The position numbers were made by a program, and so were the translations under genes. 64,000 nucleotides of DNA, from the NCBI GenBank assembly GCA_014898425.1, contig RCSZ01000001.1, positions 2,852,001 to 2,916,000 of the forward strand. Reading direction: 5' to 3'. Below the pieces are notes generated by a model. The model was not told where the DNA came from, searched no databases, and saw only the letters and a program-made list of their open reading frames with translations. Source of the DNA: Botryotinia globosa (lineage: Eukaryota; Ascomycota; Leotiomycetes; Helotiales; Sclerotiniaceae). Positions 50,479-63,354 of the stretch are shown here, in pieces (position 1 is the stretch's first letter; the number at the start of each line of letters is the position of its first letter).

Positions 50479-52123
50479 CTATCTCCCCGAACCTGGAAGC
50501 GGACTAGCATATGCACCGGGTATCGGTACACTAGCGTAAGTTTGTTCGCCCGGTGCTGCATCCACATGTTCCACAACTCTCTGTTGTCGTTGCTGCTGAG
50601 GTGGTGGCGGCGGAGTCTGAGCTTCGAATCCGCCCTGATCCATCTTCGGCGTGGCGCTTTGTACTTTAATCGGAGGTGCTTGTAGGGTAAACGGTTTCGC
50701 TGCACTCATTCCACCATACGTCTTTGCCTCTACAAATCTCGTTCCATGACCTTCCTCGACATCCGGACCATTCTGGTACGCGCTCGGTGGGAATTTCGGA
50801 GATTTGGCATATTGGGAGTAGGAGGGGCTCAAGGGGCCAAAACCAGGCGTGTTGGGTGCAGATTGGGAACGGAGTTGAGCGAGGTACAGATCTGAACGAG
50901 CGCGATCGCGAATGGCCATGGACTTGCGAAGTCGCTGTTTGGAATAGTAGCGGTAGAAGACGACGCCGTAGATGGCGATGGTGATGGATTCGAGGACGAC
51001 TTCGATGATGCAACAGACGAGACCCCAGGACTAGAGTGAAGATGTTAGAATGAATTACAAGCATGAATTGAATGCGGGGAGAAACTCACTTGCAATCGGC
51101 AGACTAGGGCATAGTCCACTTCTTCTTGAAAGATTTCTCGTCTTTTATTGTCGACACATGACCAGCCCCAGATATCTTTGTTATTTCCAGAGTTTCTTGC
51201 ACCTTGTAAGATACCAGCTGCTACTGCCCACATGACCGTACTGAAGATGAAGTAGGCGACTGCAAAAAGCGTATAATAAACCGCAACCTTCTCTGCTCGC
51301 TTGTGACCTCCTTTCCAATAATTGTAAAAGACGACGAGACAAAGTGCAAGTGACACACAGGATACTGAAAGAACGACTATTTGAGGCCAAGTTTTTGTAC
51401 CCTCTGCCCAGGGCGGAAGATTGCTTCGGGCTGGTAATGATTTGGTTGCGTTGAAGATGGTGACGGAAGTTGAGATCATGGCGAGAACGATTAGACTACA
51501 GCTGAAGTTTACAAATCTTAGTAGTAGCTTTGCTACTCTGACTCTGGTCTTGACTTTCTGCTCAATTGTTAGTATGAATCAAGATCATTGTCTTGAAGAT
51601 TCTCATACCAAGTCCTTGACTTGTTCCTTCTCAGTCATTTCCTCATGCTTTTCTAAAACCTGTTCCTCTCGGAATGTCGGACTTAATGGGTTCATCATTC
51701 TTCCCGGCGTACCGGGTACTCTTAATGCGCTTTTTAATGGTGATGATGGTGTAAGTGGCATCTCGACCGGAACACCTTGAGATTGTCTTTGATTGTCCGA
51801 TATGTAGCCGAAGCCAATATCGGAGGGTTGTGATTGAGCCATGTATGCTTGTGATTTCGGGGCGTGGGAATCTGATGTGCTTGGAGGATCTGCAAATGGT
51901 GATCTCTTATCATCTACAGGAGAGTATACAGCCGTCGCTTCGGCGAATCTGGGTGTCCGAGGAACTTTGAGTGATGAAGCTGATGAAGCTGTAGATGAAT
52001 CGCTAGAGGATCGTGACTGTGTGAGGGGAGGTGGGCGCCTCTTGTTTGTTGGTGGTGCTAAATAAATCAATGAGCATACGGATACATCAACGATAACTGA
52101 TCGTCAGACTACTAACATGACAT
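50479..52123 (-). CDS. Four-pass membrane protein with disordered termini
   Basis: Four exons: 52123-52117, 52057-51609, 51557-51090 and 51030-50479, 491 aa. The first coding exon is just 7 nt (ATGTCAT), giving M-S-S-P-P-T-N-K after splicing; starting instead at the ATG at 52070 would use part of the intron. The N-terminal 155 residues are Ser/Pro-rich. Four hydrophobic helices follow: about L-L-L-R-F-V-N-F-S-C-S-L-I-V-L-A-M, I-V-V-L-S-V-S-C-V-S-L-A-L-C-L-V-V-F, Y-Y-T-L-F-A-V-A-Y-F-I-F-S-T-V and W-G-L-V-C-C-I-I-E-V-V-L-E-S-I. The layout is MARVEL-like. The cytosolic tail has poly-Pro/Gln. Function unknown; probably plasma membrane or septum related, but this is inference. Confidence 0.8.
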
Positions 52124-54848
52124 TGTGATGAATTGAAAAGGAAGAACAGATTGACGCAAGTTACTCGAGTATATCGTGAGGCCAAAAGAGACTTGACCAA
52201 AAGCACTATCAATGGAAGTGCAAGCAAGTAAAATGGTTAAAGGAAGAAAAGGTTGTACAATTAGAGACCAGCTACCAAGGGAGAGAAAAGACAAAACAGT
52301 TCTTGAAGATGAGGGGATGCCGTAGGGTTTTGTGTAGCGCGCGCAACCATGACAAAAGCAAGAAATTGGATTAAAATACCAGGCTTCGTACGACTGTTTG
52401 AAGAAAGCGGGAGATGGAGAGCAATGGTATGATTTGTAGATCAGATGCAAGACCAGGATATCGGACACCTAGTGGCCAAATATTGGCCTCGCACTGAAGG
52501 GAAGAAATATAACTGGATGTATGGTGGGGTCTAACCTTACAGATATTGGGACCGAAATAGACGCCCGCTGGTAGTGTGCATCAAAGATGCGTTTTTCTAT
52601 TCGCATGAACTAAACAAAAGTAGAAAGTGTGTGGTTCTACCCGTAGATATATTGTCTCGATTGATGGGGGCAAGAACTGCGGTCTCAACACAAGGCTGAG
52701 TGAGATTTAATATAAATGATTCGACATTTGCTGGATTTTTCAGCCACGAGAGGAATATCAAAAATACAGAAAAGATACTTTTGAACATATAGAAAGAGAT
52801 AGAGAAAATTGAAAACGATATACAAGACAGAAAATTGCAAGCAGAGATTACGGGTAGAAAGCAAATGAGTAAGGTGGTACTACCCATCTCTCAACTTTTT
52901 TTGGCGCCCACTCTTCACTACACCACCACTCAGGGCCATTTTCTGACCTGGTCTTTATCGATGATTTGCAGAGCCGGGGATTTCAATTCCCTTCAAAGTT
53001 CAATACTCCCGGGCTGACCTCTTTGGCACTTTGCATCTGCATATTGGATGTGTGAACGATGCAAACCAGGACATGATTGGAGGAAACAAATATTAATGCT
53101 TGAAGGAAACACATGCGAGTGAGAGTGAAAATCGAATCTTTCGGCTATGATTTGTTAGTGATATACATGCTGCTTTTAAATCTGAACATGGTGTGCACGA
53201 TGAATAAACAGGGGACAAGAATCACAATTCATATATTGTTCCAGAGTTTTGATTGCATTTGTTGATTGAGATAATTCTTACACGACTAAAACAGCAACTA
53301 CTCCCCCAGCCTATCCGCATTAGCGAGGACTAGCTCGGGCGGTAAACAAACATGCTAGGTGTGTCAGCACCAATCGCGATTTATCCATCCTCCCCCTTCA
53401 TCAGCACGGACTTGGCGGCATCTACTTCTGTAATAAGACTGTAGTCTGTAAGAACCACAAGTACCATTTCTGATGGACCCCTTGACCAGCATCACCAAAG
53501 TCTCTACTGTATCTAGTATCTACAGAGTACCGTATTGATCTTCAGAATCCAATCAATCCTTCATTATCAAAAGAAGCTTGAACATCTGTCGTTTGATCAT
53601 TCGATGGAGAATTTCAATATCGATTGATATCCAATAGATAGATTTTCCTACGATATTAAAGAACTATTTTTGCGATATTCTTCTAACTTTATCTATGGAG
53701 TATGAAGGAAAACACTACCAGGCAACTTGGCAAGTAATCATAATGCAAAAGAATACCCATTAGATTTATAGCAAGCATCCACGCACTGCACGACGCAGGC
53801 TCAAGGCAGGTACCATACCATACATAGATAGGTACATACACACACAGACACACACACACATTGTACATCCAGATAAAAGATTTCTATATTTAAAAGATGT
53901 GATGGTACACGCATACGCATTCATCCGTATTAGTATTACTGGCTGTAGAGTATTACAACATTGATTAGATCAAATTATCAATTCAAATCATTTTTCCAGA
54001 GATTTTTTTATTCAATCCATGCAATCCATGCAATCCATTCCAAGATATTTCCCATATATCTGTTTCTATTTTGAACAGATCAAAGACAATCCACAATCCA
54101 GACGCCTTCGCGAATTCCCGCTCATCCGTTCCATTAGAAATCTAGATGTAACGATAACAAGAACAGTAATGATAATACTGTAATAAAATAGATCATAAGC
54201 ACGAATACGGAGTAGGCTATTCTCCCAAAGTCCGTAATCCATCTGAATTGAATACTATGCAAGGCAAGCAGTTACCCGTACGAACACCCTCACACTGGGC
54301 TGCTGCACAAGACAAACCGTGGTTCTAGTGCTGACTCCATTCACCCATCATCTATCCTCTCAGGCGTCGAACGCACCAGTGAAAACCGACACCTATACTT
54401 TACGAACGCCTTTTCAACATTATTAAACCCCAGATGATATAATAGTGTTCTAAAAAAAGTCCTTTGCATGTTGCAGATTCATGTTTTCAGTTGAAAGTCA
54501 TGGCTGCATGTCTGGGCCGATCGGTCGACAAGAACGGTCTTATCATTTCCTGCGCAATCCCTCGTTTCAGGAAGTCGCAAGAATTCGATGATTTTGGCTT
54601 ACTCTGATTATGCACGTGGATTATACTACATATAGGTACTCCATGGGCATGATAGCAAAGAAAAAAAAAATGTGCCTGAAAGCTCAATTAAAAAATAGTC
54701 ACAAATGTTGAATTTTCATATCACGTTACGCCCTGTGGGTCGTTTCTATGATAGGGTATCTCTAGAATTTTTCCCTCAAATGGGTTGAAGCAAGGTTTCC
54801 ATCCTTGCAATATCCGCTCGCTGTCCCGAACTTTACGGAATAGATAAT
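52124..54848. other. Gene-free region, 2.7 kb
   Basis: 5' flank of the membrane-protein gene and 3' flank of the ATIC gene. Holds a CA run (about 53838-53862). No gene seen. Confidence 0.6.
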
Positions 54849-56868
54849 TTAGTGGTGGAACAAACGAATGCTTTGCTCGACAAATGTGATGTCAAGCTTT
54901 TCAGCAGTTTCAAAGACATATGAATCATTTTGACTGCCACTTGGTGCAGCAATGTACTTGACACCTGATCTTGCAGCACGGTAGACATTGTCGATGAATG
55001 GGAACTAGTCATGTTAGTAGTTTACAAGATGAGAGAATATAAATAACATAAACTTACAAATGCATCACTGGAAACTGCAACTTGAGTGAGTTTCGACATC
55101 CATTCTTCCCTCTCCTTTTCGGTGAACTCAGCAGGAACCTCTTCAAAGAACCCTTCGTATCCTTCACGCTCTGGACCAGATTTTGGCAATTCGCCACTGA
55201 CGAGGAGATCAATTGCATTGCTCTTGTCAGGGCGCTTGGTACCAGTCTTGAACTTGATACCCAGAACACGTGGATGAAACCTCAACCACCAGTTATCGGC
55301 CTTATCTCCGGCAAGTCTGGTGCAATGAATGCGAGATTGTTGACCAGCTCCTAAGCCAATGACTTGACCGTTTAGAGCATAGCAAACAGAGTTACTTTGT
55401 GTGTATTTCAAGGCGATAGTAGCCACTGTCAAGTCTCGGACAGCTGAGTCGGAAAGAGGGGCGGACTCTTTTGGTGTGATGATGGAAGAGAATGACTTGG
55501 GAGAAATGACAATATCGTTGCGACGTTGGCTCAAATTGATACCGTAAACGGTTCTTGTCTCTTGTGTAGGTGGTGTGAAGTCGGGGTCCATTTGAAGGAC
55601 AAGGTATTTACCACCCTTCTTTTTTCTCAAGATCTCAAGGGCAGCATCCTCGTATCCTGGAGCAATAACACCATCTGAAACTTCTCTGGAAATAATCTTG
55701 GCAGTTGGAACATCAACAATATCACTCAACGCAATCATATCTCCGAAACTGCTCATTCGGTCTGCACCTCTGGCACGTGCGTATGCCTGAGCCAAAGGAG
55801 AATTCTCCAAACCAGCAATGTCATCGACCATGTAGACTTTACGCTCATCAGCTGTGAGGGGTACACCAATGGCAGCACCTGCGGGTGAGACGTGCTTGAA
55901 ACTGGCCGCTGCTGGGTGACCAAAGGCGGCCTTGAGTTCCTTAACTAAAGGCCATGCATTGAGAGCGTCTAAAAGGTTGATATATCCTGGTGAGCCACAA
56001 AGAACCTTGAATGGCATAGGTCCCTCGCTGACGTAGGCTTGAGCAGGCTTCTGGTGTGGGTTGGCACCATATCTTAAAGCAAGTTGTTGTACGCCCTCTC
56101 CAGCATATTGCTTACGGAAATAATCCGAGATGGAAGCGTCATAATCCGCAGTATGTTCAAATGCCTTCAATGCATACAACTTTCTGCTACGCTCTGTGAC
56201 ATCACCCTTCTCAAGTTCTTCCAAGAATTCTGGATAATCTCCTGGGTCGGTCAAGATTGTGACTCGAGTGTGGTTTTTGGCAGCAGCTCTGATCAAAGTA
56301 ACTCCTCCAATATCAATATCCTCGACAGCCTCAGGGATGGTAACATTGATCTTGTTGATTGTCTCCTTGAAAGGGTAAAGATTGCAGATGACGTAGTCTA
56401 CTTTGTCGATGTTCTGCTCTGCGAGATCTTTTTCGTCACATTCAAGGTCGCGAGCAAGGATACCGGCGTGAACTGATGGATGGAGTGTCTTGACTCTACC
56501 ACCCAACATCTCTGGGGCATGAGTAATTGCGGAAACGTCTCTAATTTTACACGTTAGAGATGTAAATGATGTATTATCGCATTGGTGATGAGGGTTTCAA
56601 GGCCGACAAGCTCAAAAGGTGAAAGGTAAGGAGTGTCTTACTCAACTGGGAAACCAGACTCTCTAATCATTTTAGAGGTCCCACCTGAAGCAAGAAGACG
56701 AACATTCTGCTTGATCAATCCCTTGGCCAAATCAAGAAGCCCCTTCTTGTCATAGACAGAAATGATAGCTATTGAGTCATGTCAGTCGAGGAGGTTCTAT
56801 TAATTACGATCTTCCCGTTCTGTATTTGAATGGCATAAGACTAACTGACCAGTCTTTTGGGCAGACAT
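54849..56868 (-). CDS. ade17: Bifunctional AICAR transformylase/IMP cyclohydrolase (ATIC)
   Basis: Four exons: 56868-56850, 56768-56642, 56540-55058 and 55004-54849, 594 aa. It catalyses the last two steps of de novo purine synthesis: AICAR to FAICAR with 10-formyl-THF, then FAICAR to IMP. The N-terminal MGS-like domain has [35 protein letters not shown] and C-N-L-Y-P-F. The transformylase part has R-Y-G-A-N-P-H-Q-K, the catalytic K-H-V-S-P-A-G-A, and A-P-S-G-S near the end. The last intron carries a perfect TACTAAC branch site. No lesion seen. Confidence 0.96.
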
Positions 56869-58505
56869 TGTGCTTTACTGCAAGAATCTGTGTGAGTGAA
56901 AGAAGTAATTGATTCAAATTGAAGGGAGAAGAGATGGGAATTGATCAATTTATCACGTACTTTATTAAATGAATAGAAATCTGGAGATTTTGAATCAAAC
57001 GATGAAGTTTGTTACAAATTGTAATTTAACGCGGGGCAACAGGTCAGTCAATAAGTTTTTTTGTCAGGCTTGTCCCATTTCGCGGGTTGAGTGGTGGGGT
57101 GATTAACACTAATCCCAAGATGGTCTAGATCATGGATGATTAAGCGAATGAAAAAAATTGAACATAAAAAGCTTCAGAAACTTCCTTAAAACTCTCTTTT
57201 TCTTCTTCACAAACTTCTTCGGAAGTACAACGCATACATCACATTCGCTATAAAGCATTTTCGGTGAGAAACCCGTCATCATTCGTGATGATGTGAGGTT
57301 TCCACGACCTTGAGAATCGTCAGTCGAAATGGAGAGAAATTGATCGATCTTGGGTGCGGCGCTTCCTTTTTCACTATAGGAAGGGTCGCAATGATTGGCC
57401 ATACATTCCAATCTTTGTAAATTTGTATTTGTTTTGATTTGATGCATTGCCTTGTCATGATGGATGAAACAAGTGATGAACTGTCGACACAGATACGATG
57501 CCGTACACCACCAAGTTGCTATGATATGATGCGCCATGCAAGCGGTTTCTATCTTATCAATATCGAAAGAGTGAAGATCACAGATTGTCCATACAAGCCC
57601 ATGAAGCACAAAGGGACACGGGCTACATGACTTGATTGACATAAGATGCGGCTTGATACCGTGATATCTTCATCCCGTCTCTAGCCTTTTTCACGTTCGA
57701 CGAATGTGTCAAGCTTGATGTTGTGTGGTTACACAGACGTAGATATCAGGATTGGAGAAAGCAAGAACGATCATACAACATGTACAATACATGCTTGGTA
57801 AGTAGGTAGGTATGGAAGGGGTGATGTTGCACGTCGCTATCTCAGGTGTACGAACTTATTAAGTTGTTCTTGTACGCGTTCACTTGCATATCAATCTTTA
57901 AAGTTGAATGATTATAATTAGCATTCTGCAGGGTGTGAATTTAGAGCACGATCAGTCCTTTCTTTATACGCAATAGGTGTGTATATAGTAACATTCTGTA
58001 CAAGTCTATTGATCACCACTGCGGTAAGGAATTACTGACATTCGATCCTAAAGAAATTTGTAATGAAGTTGCGCATTATATTGTCATATGAATGAAAACC
58101 GTTCAGACTCACAATCACAACTCCACAAGTGCTGCTGCGATCCTACATGCATCTGTATACTGGCAAGTGTCAAAATCACATCTAGATTCTTTACTCCGGT
58201 GATAATCTTTATTGTCTTTTGACTCGAGTCGATACTGTGGGAAGTTCTGCGATACCCGATCAGTCACAAATTAATCTCTATAATTGTAGAGCAAAGTCCT
58301 AAGAGCCGACATCTTCTCCATAACATGTCTTTGGACAGGTGACGCACAACCTGTACCCTGAAAGAGTCTTTTCGAACCACGACGAGCTTGGTCCAATCTG
58401 GATCCCTCCTACTGTTATCATGTTTACACCATGAATTGATGGGGGCGGCAGGACTTGATTCAAGGACTTCATTTGTCAAAATGACCACGTTGGGGACTGT
58501 GAGAG
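56869..58505. other. Gene-poor region, one orphan frame
   Basis: Promoter side of ATIC, then AT-rich DNA. A 170-codon minus-strand frame (57130-57642) has no domain, signal or repeat that I recognise and is probably chance. Confidence 0.5.
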
Positions 58506-58509
58506 TTCC

Positions 58510-58638
58510 CATACCTTCTTTCATAATGGAATTCAAATAATTTACCCTCTTTAAATCATTTCTATCTGTCAGTCTCAACTTCATTGCGACTTCTACAGTA
58601 GAATGTATTATCTCGTAACTTTTAAAGTGCCTTGAGAT
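58510..58638 (-). pseudogene. Cytochrome P450 relic (I-helix to K-helix segment)
   Basis: About 43 residues read S-R-H-F-K-S-Y-E-I-I-H-S-T-V-E-V-A-M, then L-T-D-R-N-D-L-K-R-V-N-Y-L-N-S-I-M-K-E-G-M. Fungal P450s have a similar stretch: a helix with peptide like S-R-H-P-E-Y, then L-x-K-L-x-x-L-D-S-x-x-K-E-x-x-R (the ExxR helix). Here the Arg of ExxR is lost, no heme-binding FxxGxxxCxG follows, and flanking frames are broken. It looks like a small remnant of a P450 gene. The match is by eye and short. Confidence 0.35.
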
Positions 58639-58710
58639 GCTACTCTGGAAGACGACTTCGATAATCATCCTCGATACCAAATTCACCAATGGCCGTGGGC
58701 AAACATGCAA

Positions 58711-61488
58711 TGTCCACAGTAAACTACATGCTATTTAATCTCTATCAGCTATCTTGATATTAGACACCTGCTCTGCAAGACTTATGGATCTAGTGTTTCT
58801 TGAATCCGAATGTTCAGAAATTTATGAGCATTACTAGCTATGTCTCGCGGACCCAGAGAGCAAGCCTTTTGAATCGCTCTATCGATGGATTAAATCTGAG
58901 TTCTTCTCATGAAATTCCTCGCCATCAATCAGCGAATATAGATTGCCTATGCAGCTCCGGCGAAGCAGGTATTCCCCAGGCATACGGAGTGCTTCTGAAA
59001 TCTCGCGTCGGAAGCATCTTAGGTTGCAATTGTATTTTGCAATGTGTCCACTGATCTGCCTAACAGAAGGTAGGGTGGTACCCAGTCAAAGTACGCCGGT
59101 CAAATAATGACTGCGAGTCAATGATTTTTCCCGGTAAGTACTTGATATGTTCGGTGTGTTCTTCAATTTGTCTAGGGAGATTGGTACGATTGAGTGGCAA
59201 CACTTAGTACAACGTGTTTCGGCGGTGCCTCCGTGATGCACCTCTTGTGTGAGAATGGCATCTCTCATCGGGAGTACGTCTTCGTAATCTAAAAGAATGT
59301 GCTATCATGAGATTACTCGGAAACCTTCGTTTGGACATACCAGCATCAAAATCTCCACTTGAAATGTTTGAGTTGAGAAAAGACTTAATGTTCACCAGAT
59401 CCACAGTGTTTGTGAGCCACGCAACAAAACACCTTGCTTGAAGATCATAACGTATTTCCTAAATCCCAAGCAAACCACTGTCAAGCGTTTTTCTCAGTCG
59501 GCTCGGTGAAAGTAGTAATGAGCATGTCTCCATCCAACGACCATTATAAAAGTCAAGGAGGTGCAACAAATCCACACGGTTTCTCGATTAACCTCTTAAT
59601 CTTGTATGTATTGCACAGTTAGCCAAGCAGGCTCTATTGATATGACGCATACTCGCTTTGTTCTCAGATGATGGATACCACAGTGAATTATGACGATAGT
59701 GATAGCAGCAACGAGTCTGAGTATGAGCATTTGACGTTGATTGATGATGGTGCTTCGGCGGATAGAGTATGAAACATCGAGAGTAGATCCATGACGACTT
59801 CGGCAACGAACATGCAATTTTCTATACCGCAGCCTTTGAGTCATTCCGTGAGCTAATCAATATTGAGAATTGAGAGTTACTGGGATGTCAAACACAATAA
59901 GATTTAATCAGGGGATCATGCCAAAATCCGCTCTTTACAAGCTTCAATAGTAGGGAAGAGCTAGGTTTCAGTGGAAAGCAGATAAATAAGGGAATGTAGT
60001 CTACTGAAAGATGTGTATCGAGAGAGGTGTAAATACAATGTAGAATTTGTGAGAAAGGCGAGTGTAAGTCATTGAACGAAAGCGCCCCAACTACCTCGCC
60101 GCTGTTAGATTCCCGGGACCATCATCCTACTAGCGGAGCATTTAATCGTTTGTGAGCGCCACAGCATGATGAATGGATAAAGAGGAAGATGATATTGAAC
60201 ACACGGAAGCGTATGCTATCATCGAGATTGAGTTTAGAGTTATGGATTCTTGATACTTTTCTAAAATAGAATGCACAGCATGCATCATTACGATTGTGTG
60301 GTGTTAATAAAAACCTCAGTGGAAAATCGGCGGTTTGAACCACGCAGTTCCAGATTCTATTTTTCGTATATATAGTATCTACCTTGTACTCATCTTAATA
60401 TCTGCGATACTAGCGCGCACACTCGGAGATGGGATTTAACTGCTCCTTGTCTGGATTTCTGTATACGCAATATATCGATGAAACGTATCGTCTCTCCCCT
60501 CCCCAAAGCCATGGTAAGGAAATTACATACCAATGCGCTTTTGTCCCGTAAACAGACTGCTGCGCTGCAAAGCCATCTTGCCTGGTGAGATAGCAAAGTC
60601 ACAGATAATAATTATCAAAGTCCTGCGAACGTTCCCTGGGTTACGCATTTGCGGTTTGAAGAATTAAGAAGAAGCATTTTCGAAAGCATCTGCGGCGAAA
60701 GTAAAGAATACTTGAGGATATAAAAGAACCGTGCGGAATGACTGAGCGACCTAGTTTTCTTTCAATGCCTTCAAACGACAAGATTACAGAGCGATTCTAC
60801 CCATCGATGTTTCTCGGCTCGGAATTCCCGCGACGGCAATAGCACTGAAAAATGGTTTTGGTGTCGAGGATTGAAGCCCCATAAGTCATGTGTAGTAGTA
60901 AATTCAGTAGTCATGATCACCGAAAACAAACACGTTCTAAAACAAACGATTGGCTTCATTTACTACATGGCAAATGAGTTCTTTGTGTTATTTATTCTGG
61001 CTTCACCAAACAAGTCGAATTATAATAATATACTTGGATCGAGTAGTAAGAAAGTAACATAAGAATGCAAAGTAATTGAGTCCTGAAACGTAAAGCTGAC
61101 TTTTCCGCAGTGCATGTGTTCGTCGTATTGATGGGATAGTATCAACTAATCTCGAATCCAAACAAAACAAGTCCCTAGAAGAAGGACTTCGAAAAAATTA
61201 GAGAACAGTAGAAAGCTCAGTCAGTAATCTTTCGATCAACTGCCAAGCGAGAGAATGGCAATCTTGCATGAACACCTCCCGCTACTTCGACCCAAAGATT
61301 TGGCTGGTTTTTCGCAAGCACATACAATTCTTAATCAGAATGCTAAATTACTTTCCTTGTGGTTTGATAGAGTGTCTCGCGAAATGGCTGGTCTAGAAAA
61401 GACTTCTCAACTATCACTCCATCTTATGGCTCGAATTCGTGGCTTTTGGGTAGAAAGAACACCTGTGAGGTGAATGTGTTTCCCAATA
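58711..61488. other. Gene-poor region, no intact gene seen
   Basis: Short frames only, including a 72-codon plus-strand frame ending at 61473 just before the MITE. Possibly further decayed P450 sequence, but I could not support any piece. Confidence 0.5.
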
Positions 61489-61891
61489 CAGCAAAACCTC
61501 TCTATAAGGATACCGGTTTTTGTAGTCATTTTTAAGGATATATAGAGTTATCCTTATATAGAGGTATCCGACTAATCCCGACCTAGTAGTAATTAATTTC
61601 CGCTTAATCCCGATCGGGTTATATTCTGTAACAATTTCGGAAATTTTTCTATTTCTATAATATGTGACTAAATTCTCTATATAATATTATATTATAGCTC
61701 AAATCCTGATGATTTTATTGGTTTAATAAAGATACATGTAATCTTGGAATCGAAAAATATAAGGATATCCTTATTAAAGGGGTTTTAAGGATATAGGCCT
61801 TTTTTAGCCCTAAAAAATTTTGGAACCAAAAAAAAATAAGGATAATAGAGGTTATCCTTATAGAGGGGATCCTTATAGAGAGGTTTTGCTG
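61489..61891. mobile_element. Pogo/Tc1-like MITE, 403 bp
   Basis: Left end CAGCAAAACCTCTCTATAAG plus GAT (61489-61511). The right end is its exact reverse complement (61869-61891), a 23 bp perfect terminal inverted repeat. TA flanks both sides (61487-61488 and 61892-61893). Sub-terminal copies of the TATAAGGATA motif repeat inwards in both orientations. There is no transposase. ACCTC..TATAA ends are usual for fungal pogo/Fot1-type Tc1-mariner relatives. Confidence 0.93.
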
Positions 61892-61893
61892 TA

Positions 61894-63354
61894 GCCTATT
61901 CTACTCCGACCCAAGTCCATCCCGTGTGAGTGTCCTCTCGCATGTAATATACGCGAAATTATTTCCGCAGTAAACTTTAATTATGTATATACCAAATCTC
62001 TGGGAATCTTGGCGGTAGTTCGGATCTCCATGTCACAAACATGTCAATCCAGAACAATTGAGAAATATACAAATAACATGGTATACCATGACGTACAAAG
62101 CTTAGCCTGCGAGCCTGTGTACATACACCTTGATTAATCACTTTTGCATGTGATGCATCGCATGCTACACAATTGTACGCCCTACTCCAGTGTGGTTCGA
62201 CAATCACCAGCAATCGCCACTCACCATTCGCGCACCCATACCTAGTGTTCACATGCGTGGACCTACACGCCCTTTCAAATCGCACAAATTGCAAATCCCT
62301 TCCCCTCCCAGACATACGAATCACAGCCACATCTTATTCTCCGCCGCAATGGATATATTTGATAAGAAGGACAATTCGCCACATTCATTATTTGAATTTG
62401 AATTTAAATTGATACCTGACTATGATTTACGATTCGGTCATTCAACTACGAAGCATCTGAATGTTAATGTGTAAATAAGCGAGCGAAAAAATTCTTAAGG
62501 GGGAGCGCCGCTTACGCCCTTCCGATTCGATAAAGTTTATGTTTTTGTTCATCTCATCGGTATATTCCGTTTTGATTATAAGCTTTCTTTCAAAAATGGT
62601 CTGATCTTGACATCTTTGTCATCGTGTTTGATTTTGAGTTTGAGTTTGGCGAAATGCCGGAGCGGAGGTAATACAACTTGGCGGGGAAGACTCTTAGCCT
62701 TAGGTGCATGGATGATATTGTCTATGGAAACCTAGGTAGTGTAGGGTGGCAAATTTCGACATCATTTTTTCTTTTTAGCCGAAGAAACTTCTTTGGGTAA
62801 TGTCTTTGAAAAATTAGTTTTGGGAGTGAATGAATGAATGCAGGTAAACAATTGAAGGAGAGATATAGGAGTGGAACGAAGAATATCGCAGATTGAATGC
62901 ATTTACAGTGAAATATTTGAGGGGTTTCTAGATAATAACTACATGAGAACCTGGCTAATACAACATGGCTACATGTATGTATACAGACATGCCACAAAAA
63001 TCGCATTGGGTACGAAACCAAATCATGATCGCAAGACTCGCTCGCTCGCTCAACACTCGTGTGACGCCTCGCCAAGCAATCCGACTCTTTCTGAAAAATT
63101 AACCTCAATGTTGTGCTTTTGTAATAATCGTGACTTGTAAGTCGTCTGCATCGCATGATTCGCATCGATCCAAAAGCTTTCATATCAAAAGAGAATATTA
63201 ACGTGCGTTTTCCAGCATGCATGCATACAATGAAAGAAGAAGGGCAGGGCGCCTGAGTCAACACGAAAAATGAACACAAAAAAACGAAAAGATTGTTCCA
63301 CGTCATCTTCCACACCCAATCTGAGTGATATCCACATCAACGTCCCTTCTCATC
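61894..63354. other. Gene-free region downstream of YTH gene
   Basis: Contains a 197-codon minus-strand frame (62722-63315) starting 40 nt after the YTH stop. It has no recognisable domain and overlaps the probable YTH 3' UTR. Confidence 0.5.

Noticed and set aside
57130..57642. 170-codon minus-strand orphan frame
   Set aside because: No domain, signal or splice support; composition looks random. RNA-seq would be needed to revive it.
61255..61473. 72-codon frame next to the MITE
   Set aside because: No family recognised and no support beyond an ATG and a stop.
62722..63315. 197-codon minus-strand frame
   Set aside because: Lies in the probable 3' UTR of the YTH gene, no recognisable motif, Cys/His/Ser/Leu-rich random look.
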